A stretch of DNA of 64,000 nt from Cherax quadricarinatus (taxonomy: Eukaryota; Arthropoda; Malacostraca; Decapoda; Parastacidae), in NCBI RefSeq assembly GCF_038502225.1, contig NC_091322.1, positions 817,501 through 881,500 on the forward strand. Reading direction: 5' to 3'. Both the position numbers and the translations under genes were made by a program. This document shows, in pieces, positions 22,251 to 34,146 of this stretch (its first letter is position 1; each line of letters opens with the position of its first letter). A model generated the notes under the pieces. That model worked only from the letters and a program-made list of their open reading frames with translations. It had not been told where the DNA came from and did no database searches.

Positions 22251-25200
22251 ATACAGTGTGCAGTATCAGGCAAGATACACACTAACACTGACAACAGTGT
22301 ACAGTATAAGGCAGGGTACACACTAACACTGACAACAGTGTACAGTATAAGGCAAGGTACACACTAACACTGACAACAGTGTACAGTATAAGGCAAGGTA
22401 CACACTAACACTGACAACAGTGTACAGTATAAGGCAAGGTACACACTAACACTGACAACAGTGTACAGTATAAGGCAAGGTACACACTAACACTGACAAC
22501 AGTGTACAGTATAAGGCAAGGTACACACTAACACTGACAACAGTGTACAGTATAAGGCAAGGTACACACTAACACTGACAACAGTGTACAGTATAAGGCA
22601 AGGTACACACTAACACTGACAGCAATGTACGGTATAAGGCAGGGTACACACTAACACTGACAACAGTGTACAGTATAAGGCAGGGTACACACTAACACTG
22701 ACAACAGTGTACAGTATAAGACAGGGTACACACTAACACTGACAACAGTGTACAGTATAAGGCAGGGTACACACTTACACTGACAACAGTGTACAGTATA
22801 AGGCAGGGTACACACTAACACTGACAACAGTGTACAGTATCAGACATTGTACACGCTAACACTGACAACAGTGTACAGTATCAGACATTGTACACACTAA
22901 CACTGACAACAGTGTACAGTATCAGGCAGGGTACACACTAACACTGACAACAGTGTACAGTATAAGGCAGGGTACACACTAACACTGACAACAGTGTACA
23001 GTATAAGGCAGGGTACACACTAACACTGACAACAGTGTACAGTATAAGGCAGGGTACACACTTACACTGACAACAGTGTACAGTATAAGGCAGGGTACAC
23101 ACTAACACTGACAACAGTGTACAGTATCAGACATTGTACACACTAACACTGACAACAGTGTACAGTATCAGACATTGTACACACTAACACTGACAACAGT
23201 GTACAGTATCATACATTGTACACACTAACACTGACAACAGTGTACAGTATCAGACATTGTACACACTAACACTGACAACAGTGTAAAGTATCAGACATTG
23301 TACACACTAACACTGACAACAGTGTACAGTATCAGACATTGTACACACTAACACTGACAACAGTGTACAGTATCAGACATTGTACACACTAACACTGACA
23401 ACAGTGTACAGTACAAGGCAAGGTACACACTAACACTGACAGCAGTGTACAGTATCAGGCAAGGTACACACTAACACTGACAGCAATGTACGGTATAAGG
23501 CAGGGTACACACTAACACTGACAACAGTGTACAGTATAAGGCAGGGTACACACTAACACTGACAACAGTGTACAGTATAAGGCAGGGTACACACTAACAC
23601 TGACAACAGTGTACAGTATAAGGCAGGGTACACACTAACACTGACAACAGTGTACAGTATCAGACATTGTACACGCTAACACTGACAACAGTGTACAGTA
23701 TAAGGCAGGGTACACACTAACACTGACAACAGTGTACAGTATCAGACATTGTACACACTAACACTGACAACAGTGTACAGTATAAGGCAGGGTACACACT
23801 AACACTGACGACAGTGTACAGTATAAAGCAAGGTACACACTAACACTGACAACAGTGTAAAGTATAAGGCAAGGTACACACTAACACTGACAGCAGTGTA
23901 CAGTATCAGGCAAGGTACACACTAACACTGACAGCAATGTACGGTATAAGGCAGGGTACACACTAACACTGACAACAGTGTACAGTATAAGGCAAGGTAC
24001 ACACTAACTCTGACAACAGTGTAAAGTATAAGGCAAGGTACACACTAACACTGACAGCAGTGTACAGTATCAGGCAAGGTACACACTAACACTGACAGCA
24101 ATGTACGGTATAAGTCAGGGTACACACTAACACTGACAACAGTGTACAGTATAAAGCAGGGTACACACTAATACTGACAACAGTGTACAGTATAAGGCAG
24201 GGTACACACTAACACTGACAACAGTGTACAGTATAAGGCAGGGTACACACTAACACTGACAGCAGTGTACAGTATAAGGCAGGGTACACACTAACACTGA
24301 CAACAGTGTACAGTATAAGGCAGGGTACACACTAACACCGACAACAGTGTACAGTATATGGCAGGTTACACACTAACATTGACAGCAATGTACGGTATAA
24401 GGCAGGGTACACACTAACACTGACAACAGTATACAGTATCAGGCAGAGTACACACTAACACTGACAACAGTATACAGTATCAGGCAGAGTACACACTAAC
24501 ACTTACAACAGTATATAGTATCAGGCAAAGTACACACTAACACTGACAACAGTATATAGTATCAGGCAAAATACACACTAACACTGACAACAGTATACAG
24601 TATCAGGCAGAGTACACACTAACACTGACAACAGTATACAGTATCAGGCAGAGTACACACTAACACTGACAACAGTGTACAGTATAAGGCAAGGTACACA
24701 CTAACACTGACAACAGTGTACAGTATAAGGCAAGGTACACACTAACACTGACAACAGTGTACAGTATAAGGCAAGGTACACACTAACACTGACAACAGTG
24801 TACAGTATAAGGCAAGGTACACACTAACACTGACAGCAATGTACGGTATAAAGCAGGGTACACACTAACACTGACAACAGTGTACAGTATAAGGCAGGGT
24901 ACACACTAACACTGACAACAGTGTACAGTATAAGGTAGGGTACACACTAACACTGACAACAGTGTACAGTATAAGGCAGGGTACACACTTACACTGACAA
25001 CAGTGTACAGTATAAGGCAGGGTACACACTAACACTGACAACAGTGTACAGTATCAGACATTGTACACGCTAACACTGACAACAGTGTACAGTATCAGAC
25101 ATTGTACACACTAACACTGACAACAGTGTACAGTATCAGGCAGGGTACACACTAACACTGACAACAGTGTACAGTATAAGGCAGGGTACACACTAACACT

Positions 25201-27010
25201 GACAACAGTGTACAGTATAAGGCAGGGTACACACTAACACTGACAACAGTGTACAGTATAAGGCAGGGTACACACTTACACTGACAACAGTGTACAGTAT
25301 AAGGCAGGGTACACACTAACACTGACAACAGTGTACAGTATCAGACATTGTACACACTAACACTGACAACAGTGTACAGTATCAGACATTGTACACACTA
25401 ACACTGACAACAGTGTACAGTATCATACATTGTACACACTAACACTGACAACAGTGTACAGTATCAGACATTGTACACACTAACACTGACAACAGTGTAA
25501 AGTATCAGACATTGTGCACACTAACACTGACAACAGTGTACAGTATCAGACATTGTACACACTAACACTGACAACAGTGTACAGTATCAGACATTGTACA
25601 CACTAACACTGACAACAGTGTACAGTATAAGGCAAGGTACACACTAACACTGACAGCAGTGTACAGTATCAGGCAAGGTACACACTAACACTGACAGCAA
25701 TGTACGGTATAAGGCAGGGTACACACTAACACTGACAACAGTGTACAGTATAAGGCAGGGTACACACTAACACTGACAACAGTGTACAGTATAAGGCAGG
25801 GTACACACTAACACTGACAACAGTGTACAGTATAAGGCAGGGTACACACTAACACTGACAACAGTGTACAGTATCAGACATTGTACACGCTAACACTGAC
25901 AACAGTGTACAGTATAAGGCAGGGTACACACTAACACTGACAACAGTGTACAGTATCAGACATTGTACACGCTAACACTGACAACAGTGTACAGTATAAG
26001 GCAGGGTACACACTAACACTGACGACAGTGTACAGTATAAGGCAAGGTACACACTAACACTGACAACAGTGTAAAGTATAAGGCAAGGTACACACTAACA
26101 CTGACAGCAGTGTACAGTATCAGGCAAGGTACACACTAACACTGACAGCAATGTACGGTATAAGGCAGGGTACACACTAACACTAACAACAGTGTACAGT
26201 ATAAGGCAAGGTACACACTAACTCTGACAACAGTGTAAAGTATAAGGCAAGGTACACACTAACACTGACAGCAGTGTACAGTATCAGGCAAGGTACACAC
26301 TAACACTGACAGCAATGTACGGTATAAGTCAGGGTACACACTAACACTGACAACAGTGTACAGTATAAAGCAGGGTACACACTAATACTGACAACAGTGT
26401 ACAGTATAAGGCAGGGTACACACTAACACTGACAACAGTGTACAGTATAAGGCAGGGTACACACTAACACTGACAGCAGTGTACAGTATAAGGCAGGGTA
26501 CACACTAACACTGACAACAGTGTACAGTATAAGGCAGGGTACACACTAGCACCGACAACAGTGTACAGTATATGGCAGGTTACACACTAACACTGACAGC
26601 AATGTACGGTATAAGGCAGGGTACACACTAACACTGACAACAGTATACAGTATCAGGCAGAGTACACACTAACACTGACAACAGTATACAGTATCAGGCA
26701 GAGTACAAACTAACACTGACAACAGTATATAGTATCAGGCAAAGTACACACTAACACTGACAACAGTATACAGTATCAGGCAGAGTACACACTAACACTG
26801 ACAACAGTATACAGTATCAGGCAGAGTACACACTAACACTGACAACAGTATACAGTATCAGGCAGAGTACACACTAACACTGACAACAGTATACAGTATC
26901 AGGCAGAGTACACACTAACACTGACAACAGTATACAGTATCAGGCAGAGTACACACTAATACTGACAACAGTATACAGTATCAGGCAGAGTACACACTAA
27001 TACTGACAAC
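22251..27010. repeat. 41-bp satellite array, about 116 units, with a 2,214-bp higher-order repeat
   Basis: Monomer ggtacacactaacactgaca plus acagtgtacagtataaggca plus g. Each monomer contains ACACTG-ACAA-CAGTGT, which can fold into a hairpin. Sub-types are marked by gcaggg, gcaagg, acattg and gcagag blocks. The order of sub-types and private variants repeats at an offset of exactly 2,214 bp (54 monomers): cagacattgtacacgc at 22841 and 25055, and gcaggttaca at 24361 and 26575. The block at about 22447-24660 is therefore a duplicate of 24661-26870. Confidence 0.95.
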
Positions 27011-27225
27011 CATAAATTATTATAACAGAAAACAAGACAAAGGAACGTAAACTGCCGAATTTGTTTTCTGCCTTGTTTGTAAATAGTTGATAAGCGCAGA
27101 GTTTACTGAGGAGAGTTTGTAAGGTAGGACCTGTGGTGAAGGAAGGTTGTATGTCACGCCGGCCGCCGCCAACTTAACTCACATTCACTCTCACGAACAT
27201 GATATTACAAACGTCATTTTATTTC
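27011..27225. other. No recognisable feature
   Basis: Non-coding sequence between the satellite and the candidate exon. Confidence 0.4.
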
Positions 27226-27231
27226 TTTCAG

Positions 27232-27269
27232 GTGAGAGGCTGCAATGGTTGCCCAGGCTATGATGGGTG
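27232..27269 (+). CDS. Candidate internal exon of an unidentified host gene
   Basis: A 38-bp segment is preceded by a pyrimidine tract and AG (atttctttcag) and followed by a strong donor (gtaagt, 27270). Joined in phase 0 to the 12104-12145 segment it would read VRGCNGCPGYDG and leave phase 2. Alternatively, its internal ATG at 27245 could be the start (MVAQAMMG), making the upstream exon untranslated. I recognise neither peptide. The splice signals are good but the exon is very short, so it may be chance. Confidence 0.3.
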
Positions 27270-27274
27270 GTAAG

Positions 27275-27800
27275 TGGAAACATCTGTATTGTTTGTTAGG
27301 ACTCTGGGTTATGTTAAATGTGTTGGAGTACCACTAACGTTTTGTTAGTTATCACCAACTCGTCCTCTCATAGAAAGATAGAATTTGTTGTTTTTAACTC
27401 TTAAAAGAACGACTTCGCCTTGCTGCACGACCTCAACTTTCAGTTGTTGCATTTCAATTATTGGCTGTTAAGTGTAAATAATTATAGGCTATGTATGGCT
27501 TGGTCAGGTTAACCATCATAAATTAATGTAAAATCACTAATATTTAATTTTGGTTCCAAGTTAGATCGTGCAGCAACTAGCTTTGGAAAGCTCCTTTCCT
27601 AATTGATTTTATGCCCATTCCGACGCTTTATTAAACTTTTGTATGTTATTCTAGGTTAGGTTAGAATAATATATATATAGGCTTATATTTACGCATAATT
27701 ATCCGACAGTAAAGTATAACAAAATCGGGCGGGTTAGGTGTTCAGGGTTGTGTAAAACAAAGCTCGGTAGTGCATTAGTATCTCCACGCACACTGTCAGC
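27275..27800. other. Non-coding, possible intron
   Basis: AT-rich sequence lacking open frames. Confidence 0.4.
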
Positions 27801-27803
27801 CTG

Positions 27804-28842
27804 TGTGAAGGCTTACTCAGCCCTGTAACAACTTCAGACAGTATTACCTTTATTTAAATGTTATTTATGTAAGGCTGGCTCCTCCTCAGGAAAATTAATG
27901 AATAGCAGTAAAAGATCAATAATAACAGACAAACATAAACACTTTATTATATAGTCAAAATGATATTTTATGTGAAGAACTAAAAAATATAAAACACTTA
28001 AATATGAAATATTAATCCTACATTAAAGAAAATTAAAAATGAAAAATATAAATGATAATTGAATTCAACGCTAATTTAAAACTTGGGTGTCTGGTGTTGG
28101 TGACACTGTGTTGTTGAAATCGTAGCAGTTGCTGATGATGGGGGGAAGGGTCGCAGGTGTTGGTTACAACCCACCGGTTCGTTCTTCACAGTATAGCCTT
28201 GAGTATTATATCCCGATGACAGGAAAGCAGGTTCTTTACCACTGCAATGATGAGGGGTTACGTCCTGCAATTTCATACAGGTGCACAGGTAATTAAATCC
28301 AAAAAGGGGAAGTCTCAGGACATTAGTCCATCTCCATCAGTTCTGCTCGTTGATTGGCAGGTGACCCTCTCTGTCATCCAAACTGGAAAGATAGACAGGT
28401 TACCCACTGCTTAAGAAATCACTCTCCATGATAAGTACAATACCTAAAAGATGTGGTGATTATTACAACAGTCAACCTAGAGCAAGACTGAAAGGACTAA
28501 GTTTATTATTGGTCAAAAGTGAAGCTTTCAACCAATAAATCCACTAGAATACAAGGCAGGCATGTACTTACAGTAGTGCTGGGAGCTGAGTCTAGTGATT
28601 ACTGTTTGGACTGGAGCCCCACACGTCACCTTTCGGGGGGGGGGGGGGAGAAGGAGGGGAAGGGATAGCGGGAGCTTTACTGACCCTACCTTAACAAGCA
28701 GCCGGCAGTCAAACTATCACTTTCGGGGTGGGGGAAAAAAGGCAGGAGCTTGACTTACCCTACCTTAACAAGTAGCCGGCAATGAAACTATTGTTACTAT
28801 ATACTCCCTCTCTACTCCTATCTATTGAACTTTTCCCTCACA
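27804..28842 (-). repeat. 3' LTR of the Gmr1-like element
   Basis: 1,039 bp, plus-strand ends tgtgaaggct and tttccctcaca. Relative to the other LTR it has about 24 bp extra after attacc (27852) and about 29 bp extra near 27955. A poly(A) signal (AATAAA on the minus strand) lies near 27945. An open frame of 66 codons (28276-28076) is shared with the 5' LTR. Confidence 0.93.
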
Positions 28843-28854
28843 CTCCCCCATACC
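28843..28854 (-). promoter_or_regulatory. Polypurine tract
   Basis: On the minus strand ggtatgggggag directly precedes the 3' LTR, the position for plus-strand DNA priming. Confidence 0.6.
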
Positions 28855-28936
28855 AAGACTTATAGTCAAGGAGTATAAGAAGAATAGGCGAGGAAAAAGT
28901 TCTAACATGTGGAAGTCGCGTAAGGCAAGAAATCTT

Positions 28937-31900
28937 CTACTGACTGTCACGACTTAACCAGTCAGAGAAATAATTGGATGAACCATTGATATACACAATA
29001 TGGAACTTAAAAGCCTGGAGTGCCAATGTCCACCTCAAGAGGCGACTGTTGGTTCCCTTAAAAGTTCCTAGGTATATCAAAGGTTTGTGGTCCGTTTCTA
29101 AAATGAATTCTTTTCCCAGCAAATAAAATTTAAGTTTGGAGATACCCCACACAAGGGCCAAACATTCCTTTTCTATGGTGGAGTATCTCGTTTCTGCGGG
29201 AAGGAGTTTCCGGCTTAGGAAGCATACAGGGAAGGGAGTACCATCATGGTATTGTAGTAGCACCGCACCTAAGCCAGTATTGGAGGCATCAGTTCTTAAA
29301 CAAAATGTTTTATTAATATCTGGAATCTTAAGTATAGGGTCTTTCGAAAAGATACTTTTAATCTCATTAAACTTTTCCCGAGCTACGTCGGAAAGTTCAA
29401 GAGGTTCCTTCACAGACTTTTTAAGGAAGTCGGATAAGATGCCTGTAAGATCAGTAAGGTTCGGGATAAACCGTGCATAAAAATTTACAGAACCAAGAAA
29501 GCTACGCATGAGCTTCTTGGTTTTGGGGAATTTAAATTCTAATAAAGCTTTGATCTTACTGGGGAGAGGCTGCAGAGAGTTATTAGAAAGTATCAGTCCA
29601 AGATATCTAATCTTGTTATGCCCAAGGAAGCATTTCTTCGGCTTGGCAGTGAGGCCATGTGAGCGTAACCTATGCAAAACTGATGTTAATGTTTGGATAT
29701 GTTCGCCCCACGTGGATGTCATTACGTAAATGTTATCAAAATAAACTGAAACATTTGGCATATTACCCAAGACCTTTCTCATCAGTCTCACGTAGGTAGC
29801 ACAGGCAGTTACCAAACCGAAGGGCATAGTTCTATATTGCATCAGTCCTTGGTGTGTAGGAAAAGCGATGTACTGCTTAGAAGAAGGATCTAACATTACT
29901 TGATGATATGCCTGCACAATATCAATCTCTGAAAAGAAGGAAGCATCATAAAATTTGTGTAGATCGCTATCTATTAAGGGCATAGGCTCAGCATCCCACC
30001 GAGTTATAGCATTAAGGCCTCTGAAGTCAATAGCAAGTCTATATGAATTATCCTCCTTCTTAACCATGACTACTGGTGAACAATATGAAGATACTGAAGG
30101 TTCAATGATCTTTAGTTTTAATAATTTGTCTACCTCTCGGTCAAATGCATCCCTAAGGTGAACTGAAACTGGGTATAATTTTCGTTTGATAGGATTGTCT
30201 GTCACTAAGTCAATCTTATGGACTACCGTGGAGGTAACACCTGGAATATCAGTAAAGACGTCTGAAAAGTTACTCACACATTGAAGTAGTTCATGTCTCT
30301 TATGGTCATCCAAAGATTCATTAATATTAATGTTGGTTGCGTCCGAGTGGTCAAAAGTCACCAAGTCATGTAGTTCTTCATCATAGTCTAAGTTAGAGGT
30401 GTCAATTACGCACACCTTACATTCTTCAGTTGTTGTATCAAGTTCGTGTGGAAAAACTAAGTCAAAGTTATTAAGGCAGTTAACCGAATTTCTTCGGTAA
30501 TATTTCTTAAGGATGTTGATATGATAAAGTTTAGGTTTCCCCTTGACTTCTATGAGGTAGTCAACTTTCCCAAAAAGTACAAGAACTTCATCTCCTACTT
30601 TAAAACTTCTCTGACTTTTGGAATCAAAATAGGTTTTGTACTGGTCCATTGACAAGCTTAGGTTTTTCGAAACTATGTCAGAGGTCTCCTCAAGTTTGGA
30701 TCTAAGGTCAAGGAGAAACTGGTAAGAAGACTGAACCTCAGCACTCACCTCCTCATTAGTCCATAAGTCATGAAGGATGGACAATGGGCCTCTGGCCTGT
30801 CTACCATAGAGAAGTTCAAAAGGTGAAAACCCCAAAGAGTCACTGGGAACTTCCCTCATGGCAAACAAAGCACAGGGTAGGTAACGATGCCACTCCTTAG
30901 GTTTAAGGGAGCAAAGTTTCCTTAAAATGGACTTGAGAATCGAATGCTGGCGCTCAATCCTCCCATTACAGCTGGGATGATAGGGTGTGGTGAAGAGAGG
31001 CTTCACTCCCAGAAGTTGGTATAGATGTTGCATTAAGTCAGATGTGAATTGTGTCCCACGGTCAGACAAAATTTCTCTAGGGATGCCCACTCTGGAGAAG
31101 ATGGACAAAAGGGCTTCAGCCACCTCTGTAGTAGTTATGGTCTTTAAGGGTATGGCTTCAGGGAAACTCGAAGCATAATCAACTAATGTTAATATATATC
31201 TATGTCCCCCAGATGACAGTGGAGATAAAGGACCAACGATGTCAATAGCTACTCTTTCAAAAGGTACCATAAAGACTGGCATTTTGACCATAGGTACTCG
31301 CCTGGTACCTCGGAAGGATGACAGTTGGCAAACTTTACACGATCTACAATATGTAGTGATATCTGAGGACATTTTTGGCCAAAAATAGGTTTCCCTAATT
31401 TTATTTAAGGTTTTACTATGCGAGAAATGTCCGGCCACTGGCAGGTCATGAGCCATTTTAAGAACAGTCTCTCTGCATTGACTTGGAACAACTAAGATGG
31501 AATAGTCTATCTCATCTGAATTTAATTTGAATACTGACTTGTACAAGATACCTTTTATATATTCAAATTTATATGAAAAGTTTTTCCTTTGGATAACTTG
31601 ATTTTGTTTAGCGGCATTATGGCAATTCTGAAGAGAAGGGCAATTACGTTGGAAATTGACAAAGGAGTCCTTCGATATATCTAAAGGCTTAAAGTCAGGG
31701 AAAATCAAAGGATGGACAGTAGGAGAAACCTGGGCTTTGGTCTGAGCCCTAGTCAAGACATTTATGGTATCGGAGGTGATATCTTCACTTTCATCTAACA
31801 AGTGAACCGGTGATCCTACTACCTCGCTTTCGAGAGTAGCATCACTGGTTTTTAATCCCACATGAATCTCACGAGACATTGTCTCATCTGAACTTTCGAG

Positions 31901-32641
31901 GGGCTTCTCTGACTCTACAGGAAGAGGATCTGGAACACTTACATCCACCTTTGGTGATGAAAGGTCAACCTCAGAAGGAAGAATGGCACCTTTTACATTA
32001 CCTATTAGTACGGAGCAAGAAGTGATGGGAGCTAGTACGGCTTCAGACCAACCTGTGAACCATTTAGACCTAATGTAACAACGGATGGTAGGAAAAGTGT
32101 CCGTACAGCCCAAGTAGTCTGAAAGTATAGCAGAGGAATGAGTTTCTTTAAGGTTAGGGAACAGCTTATCAGAAATGACTATACATGTGCATCCAGTGTC
32201 TCGTAAAATGGTAGATACATTAAGTCCATTAACTGTTCCTGAACAGAAGGGTGCTTTGTCATTACAGTCTTTAAAACATCTTCCAACTTTTTGGACCTTC
32301 TTAGAAGGACAATCTGGACGTTTATGTCCCTTAACACCACACAAATGACAAACAGGAATAAAAGAAGTCATTTTACTTTCCACTAGAGGCTTTGATTTCT
32401 TAAGGTCTGATGAACCCTTGCCCTTAGGGTTCGATCCCTTTAGGTCTTTATAGGAATTGTGAGCCTCAGCATACAGGTCAGCAGCCTCAGCAACTTCCTC
32501 AGCTTTAATCAGGTTACGTTCTCTAATGAATGTTCGTATCTGGTGAGGAAGAGCTGTCAGGAACTGGTCAGCAACCATGAAGTCTCTAAGAGATTCATAA
32601 CTGTGATCAATTCCTGAACTCTCTATCCAAAAGTCGAACAA
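28937..32641 (-). CDS. Gag C-terminus and Pol polyprotein of Gmr1-like element (PR-INT-RT-RH)
   Basis: An open frame of 1,234 codons. Residues 1-60 continue a SCAN-like capsid helix bundle (DQFLTALPHQIRTFIRERN). A CCHC knuckle is at 98-111 (CHLCGVKGHKRPDC). The protease has DTG at 148-150. Integrase has a zinc finger (H398, H405, C435, C438) and a DDE core (D467, D527, E563; 35 residues between the last two). The usual GPY/F segment appears deleted near 690. The RT has D872 in LAIDFRGLN and D907 in FSEIDIVQAY, but the catalytic box is YFDN (967-970), not YxDD. RNase H follows (LRTDASNTGLG, IEKECLALV, ETDHKPL), ending DWLSRDSQ. It would encode virion processing, integration and reverse transcription. 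The frame start is a stop-to-stop artefact after a gag frameshift, not a true initiator. The N970 change probably inactivates it. Confidence 0.92.
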   Translation of the reverse strand: MFDFWIESSGIDHSYESLRDFMVADQFLTALPHQIRTFIRERNLIKAEEVAEAADLYAEAHNSYKDLKGSNPKGKGSSDLKKSKPLVESKMTSFIPVCHLCGVKGHKRPDCPSKKVQKVGRCFKDCNDKAPFCSGTVNGLNVSTILRDTGCTCIVISDKLFPNLKETHSSAILSDYLGCTDTFPTIRCYIRSKWFTGWSEAVLAPITSCSVLIGNVKGAILPSEVDLSSPKVDVSVPDPLPVESEKPLESSDETMSREIHVGLKTSDATLESEVVGSPVHLLDESEDITSDTINVLTRAQTKAQVSPTVHPLIFPDFKPLDISKDSFVNFQRNCPSLQNCHNAAKQNQVIQRKNFSYKFEYIKGILYKSVFKLNSDEIDYSILVVPSQCRETVLKMAHDLPVAGHFSHSKTLNKIRETYFWPKMSSDITTYCRSCKVCQLSSFRGTRRVPMVKMPVFMVPFERVAIDIVGPLSPLSSGGHRYILTLVDYASSFPEAIPLKTITTTEVAEALLSIFSRVGIPREILSDRGTQFTSDLMQHLYQLLGVKPLFTTPYHPSCNGRIERQHSILKSILRKLCSLKPKEWHRYLPCALFAMREVPSDSLGFSPFELLYGRQARGPLSILHDLWTNEEVSAEVQSSYQFLLDLRSKLEETSDIVSKNLSLSMDQYKTYFDSKSQRSFKVGDEVLVLFGKVDYLIEVKGKPKLYHINILKKYYRRNSVNCLNNFDLVFPHELDTTTEECKVCVIDTSNLDYDEELHDLVTFDHSDATNININESLDDHKRHELLQCVSNFSDVFTDIPGVTSTVVHKIDLVTDNPIKRKLYPVSVHLRDAFDREVDKLLKLKIIEPSVSSYCSPVVMVKKEDNSYRLAIDFRGLNAITRWDAEPMPLIDSDLHKFYDASFFSEIDIVQAYHQVMLDPSSKQYIAFPTHQGLMQYRTMPFGLVTACATYVRLMRKVLGNMPNVSVYFDNIYVMTSTWGEHIQTLTSVLHRLRSHGLTAKPKKCFLGHNKIRYLGLILSNNSLQPLPSKIKALLEFKFPKTKKLMRSFLGSVNFYARFIPNLTDLTGILSDFLKKSVKEPLELSDVAREKFNEIKSIFSKDPILKIPDINKTFCLRTDASNTGLGAVLLQYHDGTPFPVCFLSRKLLPAETRYSTIEKECLALVWGISKLKFYLLGKEFILETDHKPLIYLGTFKGTNSRLLRWTLALQAFKFHIVYINGSSNYFSDWLSRDSQ

Positions 32642-33577
32642 ACGAAAGAGTGTTACCTGTAACTGCTGAAAGTTCTGGCCCGGCTGTAAGGTGGCATACC
32701 TGAAATCTTTCCTGTAAGAATTAATGTTTTTTTTGGTATGCTTTAAGGATTGCCTTCTTCAGTAGGTTATAATTACATATAATATCCTGCAACAAAGTTA
32801 CAACGATATTCAAAGCTGTACCGGAAAATAACATTCCTAACCTGGTAGCCCAGGTGTCAACAGACCATTCACAGAGGGTAGCGGTATTTTCAAACCTGAT
32901 AATGTATGAAGTTATGTCTTCCCCCTCTCTGAAGGGAGGTAAATTAGGTGTTGGAATATGTGCACTAGCTGCATGATGTTCAATTACTCCTTCCTCTAAT
33001 TGTTGTGTAAGAATTAACTTTTTATTCTCTAATTCAAGGCGAGATTTTTCAAGCTTGCGATCCTTTTCTCTCTCTATTAACTCAAGCTCTCTAGCTTTTT
33101 CCTCACGTTCTCTAGCTTTTTCCTCAACTTCTCTATCCTTTGCTCTTTCCTCAAGTTCTCTTAATTTAACCTGTTCCTCATGTATCTTAGCTTGTTCCTC
33201 ACGTTCCCTATCCTTTGCTCTTTCCTCAAGTTCTCTTAATTTAACTTGTTCTTCACGTACTCTAGCTCTCTCCTCACGATCAAGTCTATCACGCTCCTTT
33301 TTGTCTTCTCTCTCTCTTTCTGTCTTTCTTGGATTTCTCTCTCAATTCTCTCTCTCTCCTTTTTCTCTTCTCTTTTGATTCTCTCTCTCCTTTTCTTCTT
33401 CTCTTTCTATTCTCTCTCTCTCCTTTTCTTCTTCTCTTTCCCTTTCTGTCTTTCTTCTCTCTCAATTCTCTCTCTTTCAAGTCTTTCCTGGATCTTAGCA
33501 CTAATGAAAGATTCTAAATTTTTCCCTGTTATTCCTAACTTACTTCCAGCATTCATCCAAAACTGGTATTCATCCAT
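32642..33577 (-). pseudogene. gag 5' part (coiled coil and SCAN-like capsid), frameshifted
   Basis: The likely initiator is at 33577 on the minus strand (MDEYQFWMNAGSKLG). A long E/R/K-rich coiled coil follows (about 33480-33050; EERAKDREREEQAKIHEE), then a linker and the capsid segment LPPFREGEDITSYIIRFENT and WATRLGMLFSGTAL. The latter resembles the SCAN fold, which is thought to derive from a Gmr1-type capsid (Emerson and Thomas). Frameshifts occur in the purine-rich coiled-coil repeat (33300-33470) and at an A-run near 32730, after which the frame continues as NSYRKDFRYATLQPGQNF into the downstream open frame. Gag would form the particle around the element RNA. It is disrupted here. Confidence 0.8.
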
Positions 33578-33629
33578 ACTTGCAAGAATAACTTAAACTA
33601 TCAGGGGAAATGAAACGGGTATTAAAGAA

Positions 33630-33760
33630 AACGGAGGGTTCAATTCCTGCTCCGCTCAAACTGTAAATAAACCAGAGGGCTCAATCCCTGCTTCAATTAA
33701 ACAATATGTATTAATTAAAACGAAGGGTTCTATGCCAGCTCCGAGCAAACAGTAAGTAGA
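33630..33760. repeat. Leader repeat of the Gmr1-like element, about 3 units
   Basis: gagggttcaattcctgctcc, gagggctcaatccctgcttc and gaagggttctatgccagctc recur at about 60-bp spacing in the 5' leader between gag and the primer-binding site. The rest of the leader (33760-34125) is non-coding. Confidence 0.6.
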
Positions 33761-34125
33761 ATGGGGTCACTTGACCATCCAATCTTCTCACCAACAAATC
33801 AAGAGTGTCCTATGACAGTTCCCTTGATATAATAAAGAGCTCAATGAAACAAATTGTCACTGGAAAATCTCGGGTCCCTAGAGTCTAATCCTCCAAAGTG
33901 TTTCAAGCTCACACAAAAAATAGATGGCAGAATTAACTAGTATTCCTGCCTTGACTTGACTTACAATAAATTGAGACTAACAATCACCAAATCTTTTAAA
34001 TACCTGTACTGTAGTCCTACCATAGAGAATGATTACTCATGGCTGGTGGTAACCATCTGTGGTATGCGGCGTTGAAGTTCCAATGGTAGATTCGAGATGG
34101 AGTTGAATCTTGATTCAGTAGAGTT

Positions 34126-34144
34126 GATCCTGGCAAGGTCGCCA
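34126..34144 (-). promoter_or_regulatory. Primer-binding site
   Basis: The minus strand reads TGGCGACCTTGCCAGGATC starting 2 bases inside the 5' LTR. The TGGCGACC start is what a tRNA ending ...GGTCGCCA would prime. tRNA-Arg is my inference from similar sites in mdg1/412-type elements. Confidence 0.7.
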
Positions 34145-34146
34145 CT

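Noticed and set aside
32725..32745. Programmed frameshift at the gag A-run
   Set aside because: The A-run could be slippery, but a second disruption upstream in the coiled coil and the altered RT box favour decay over programmed frameshifting.
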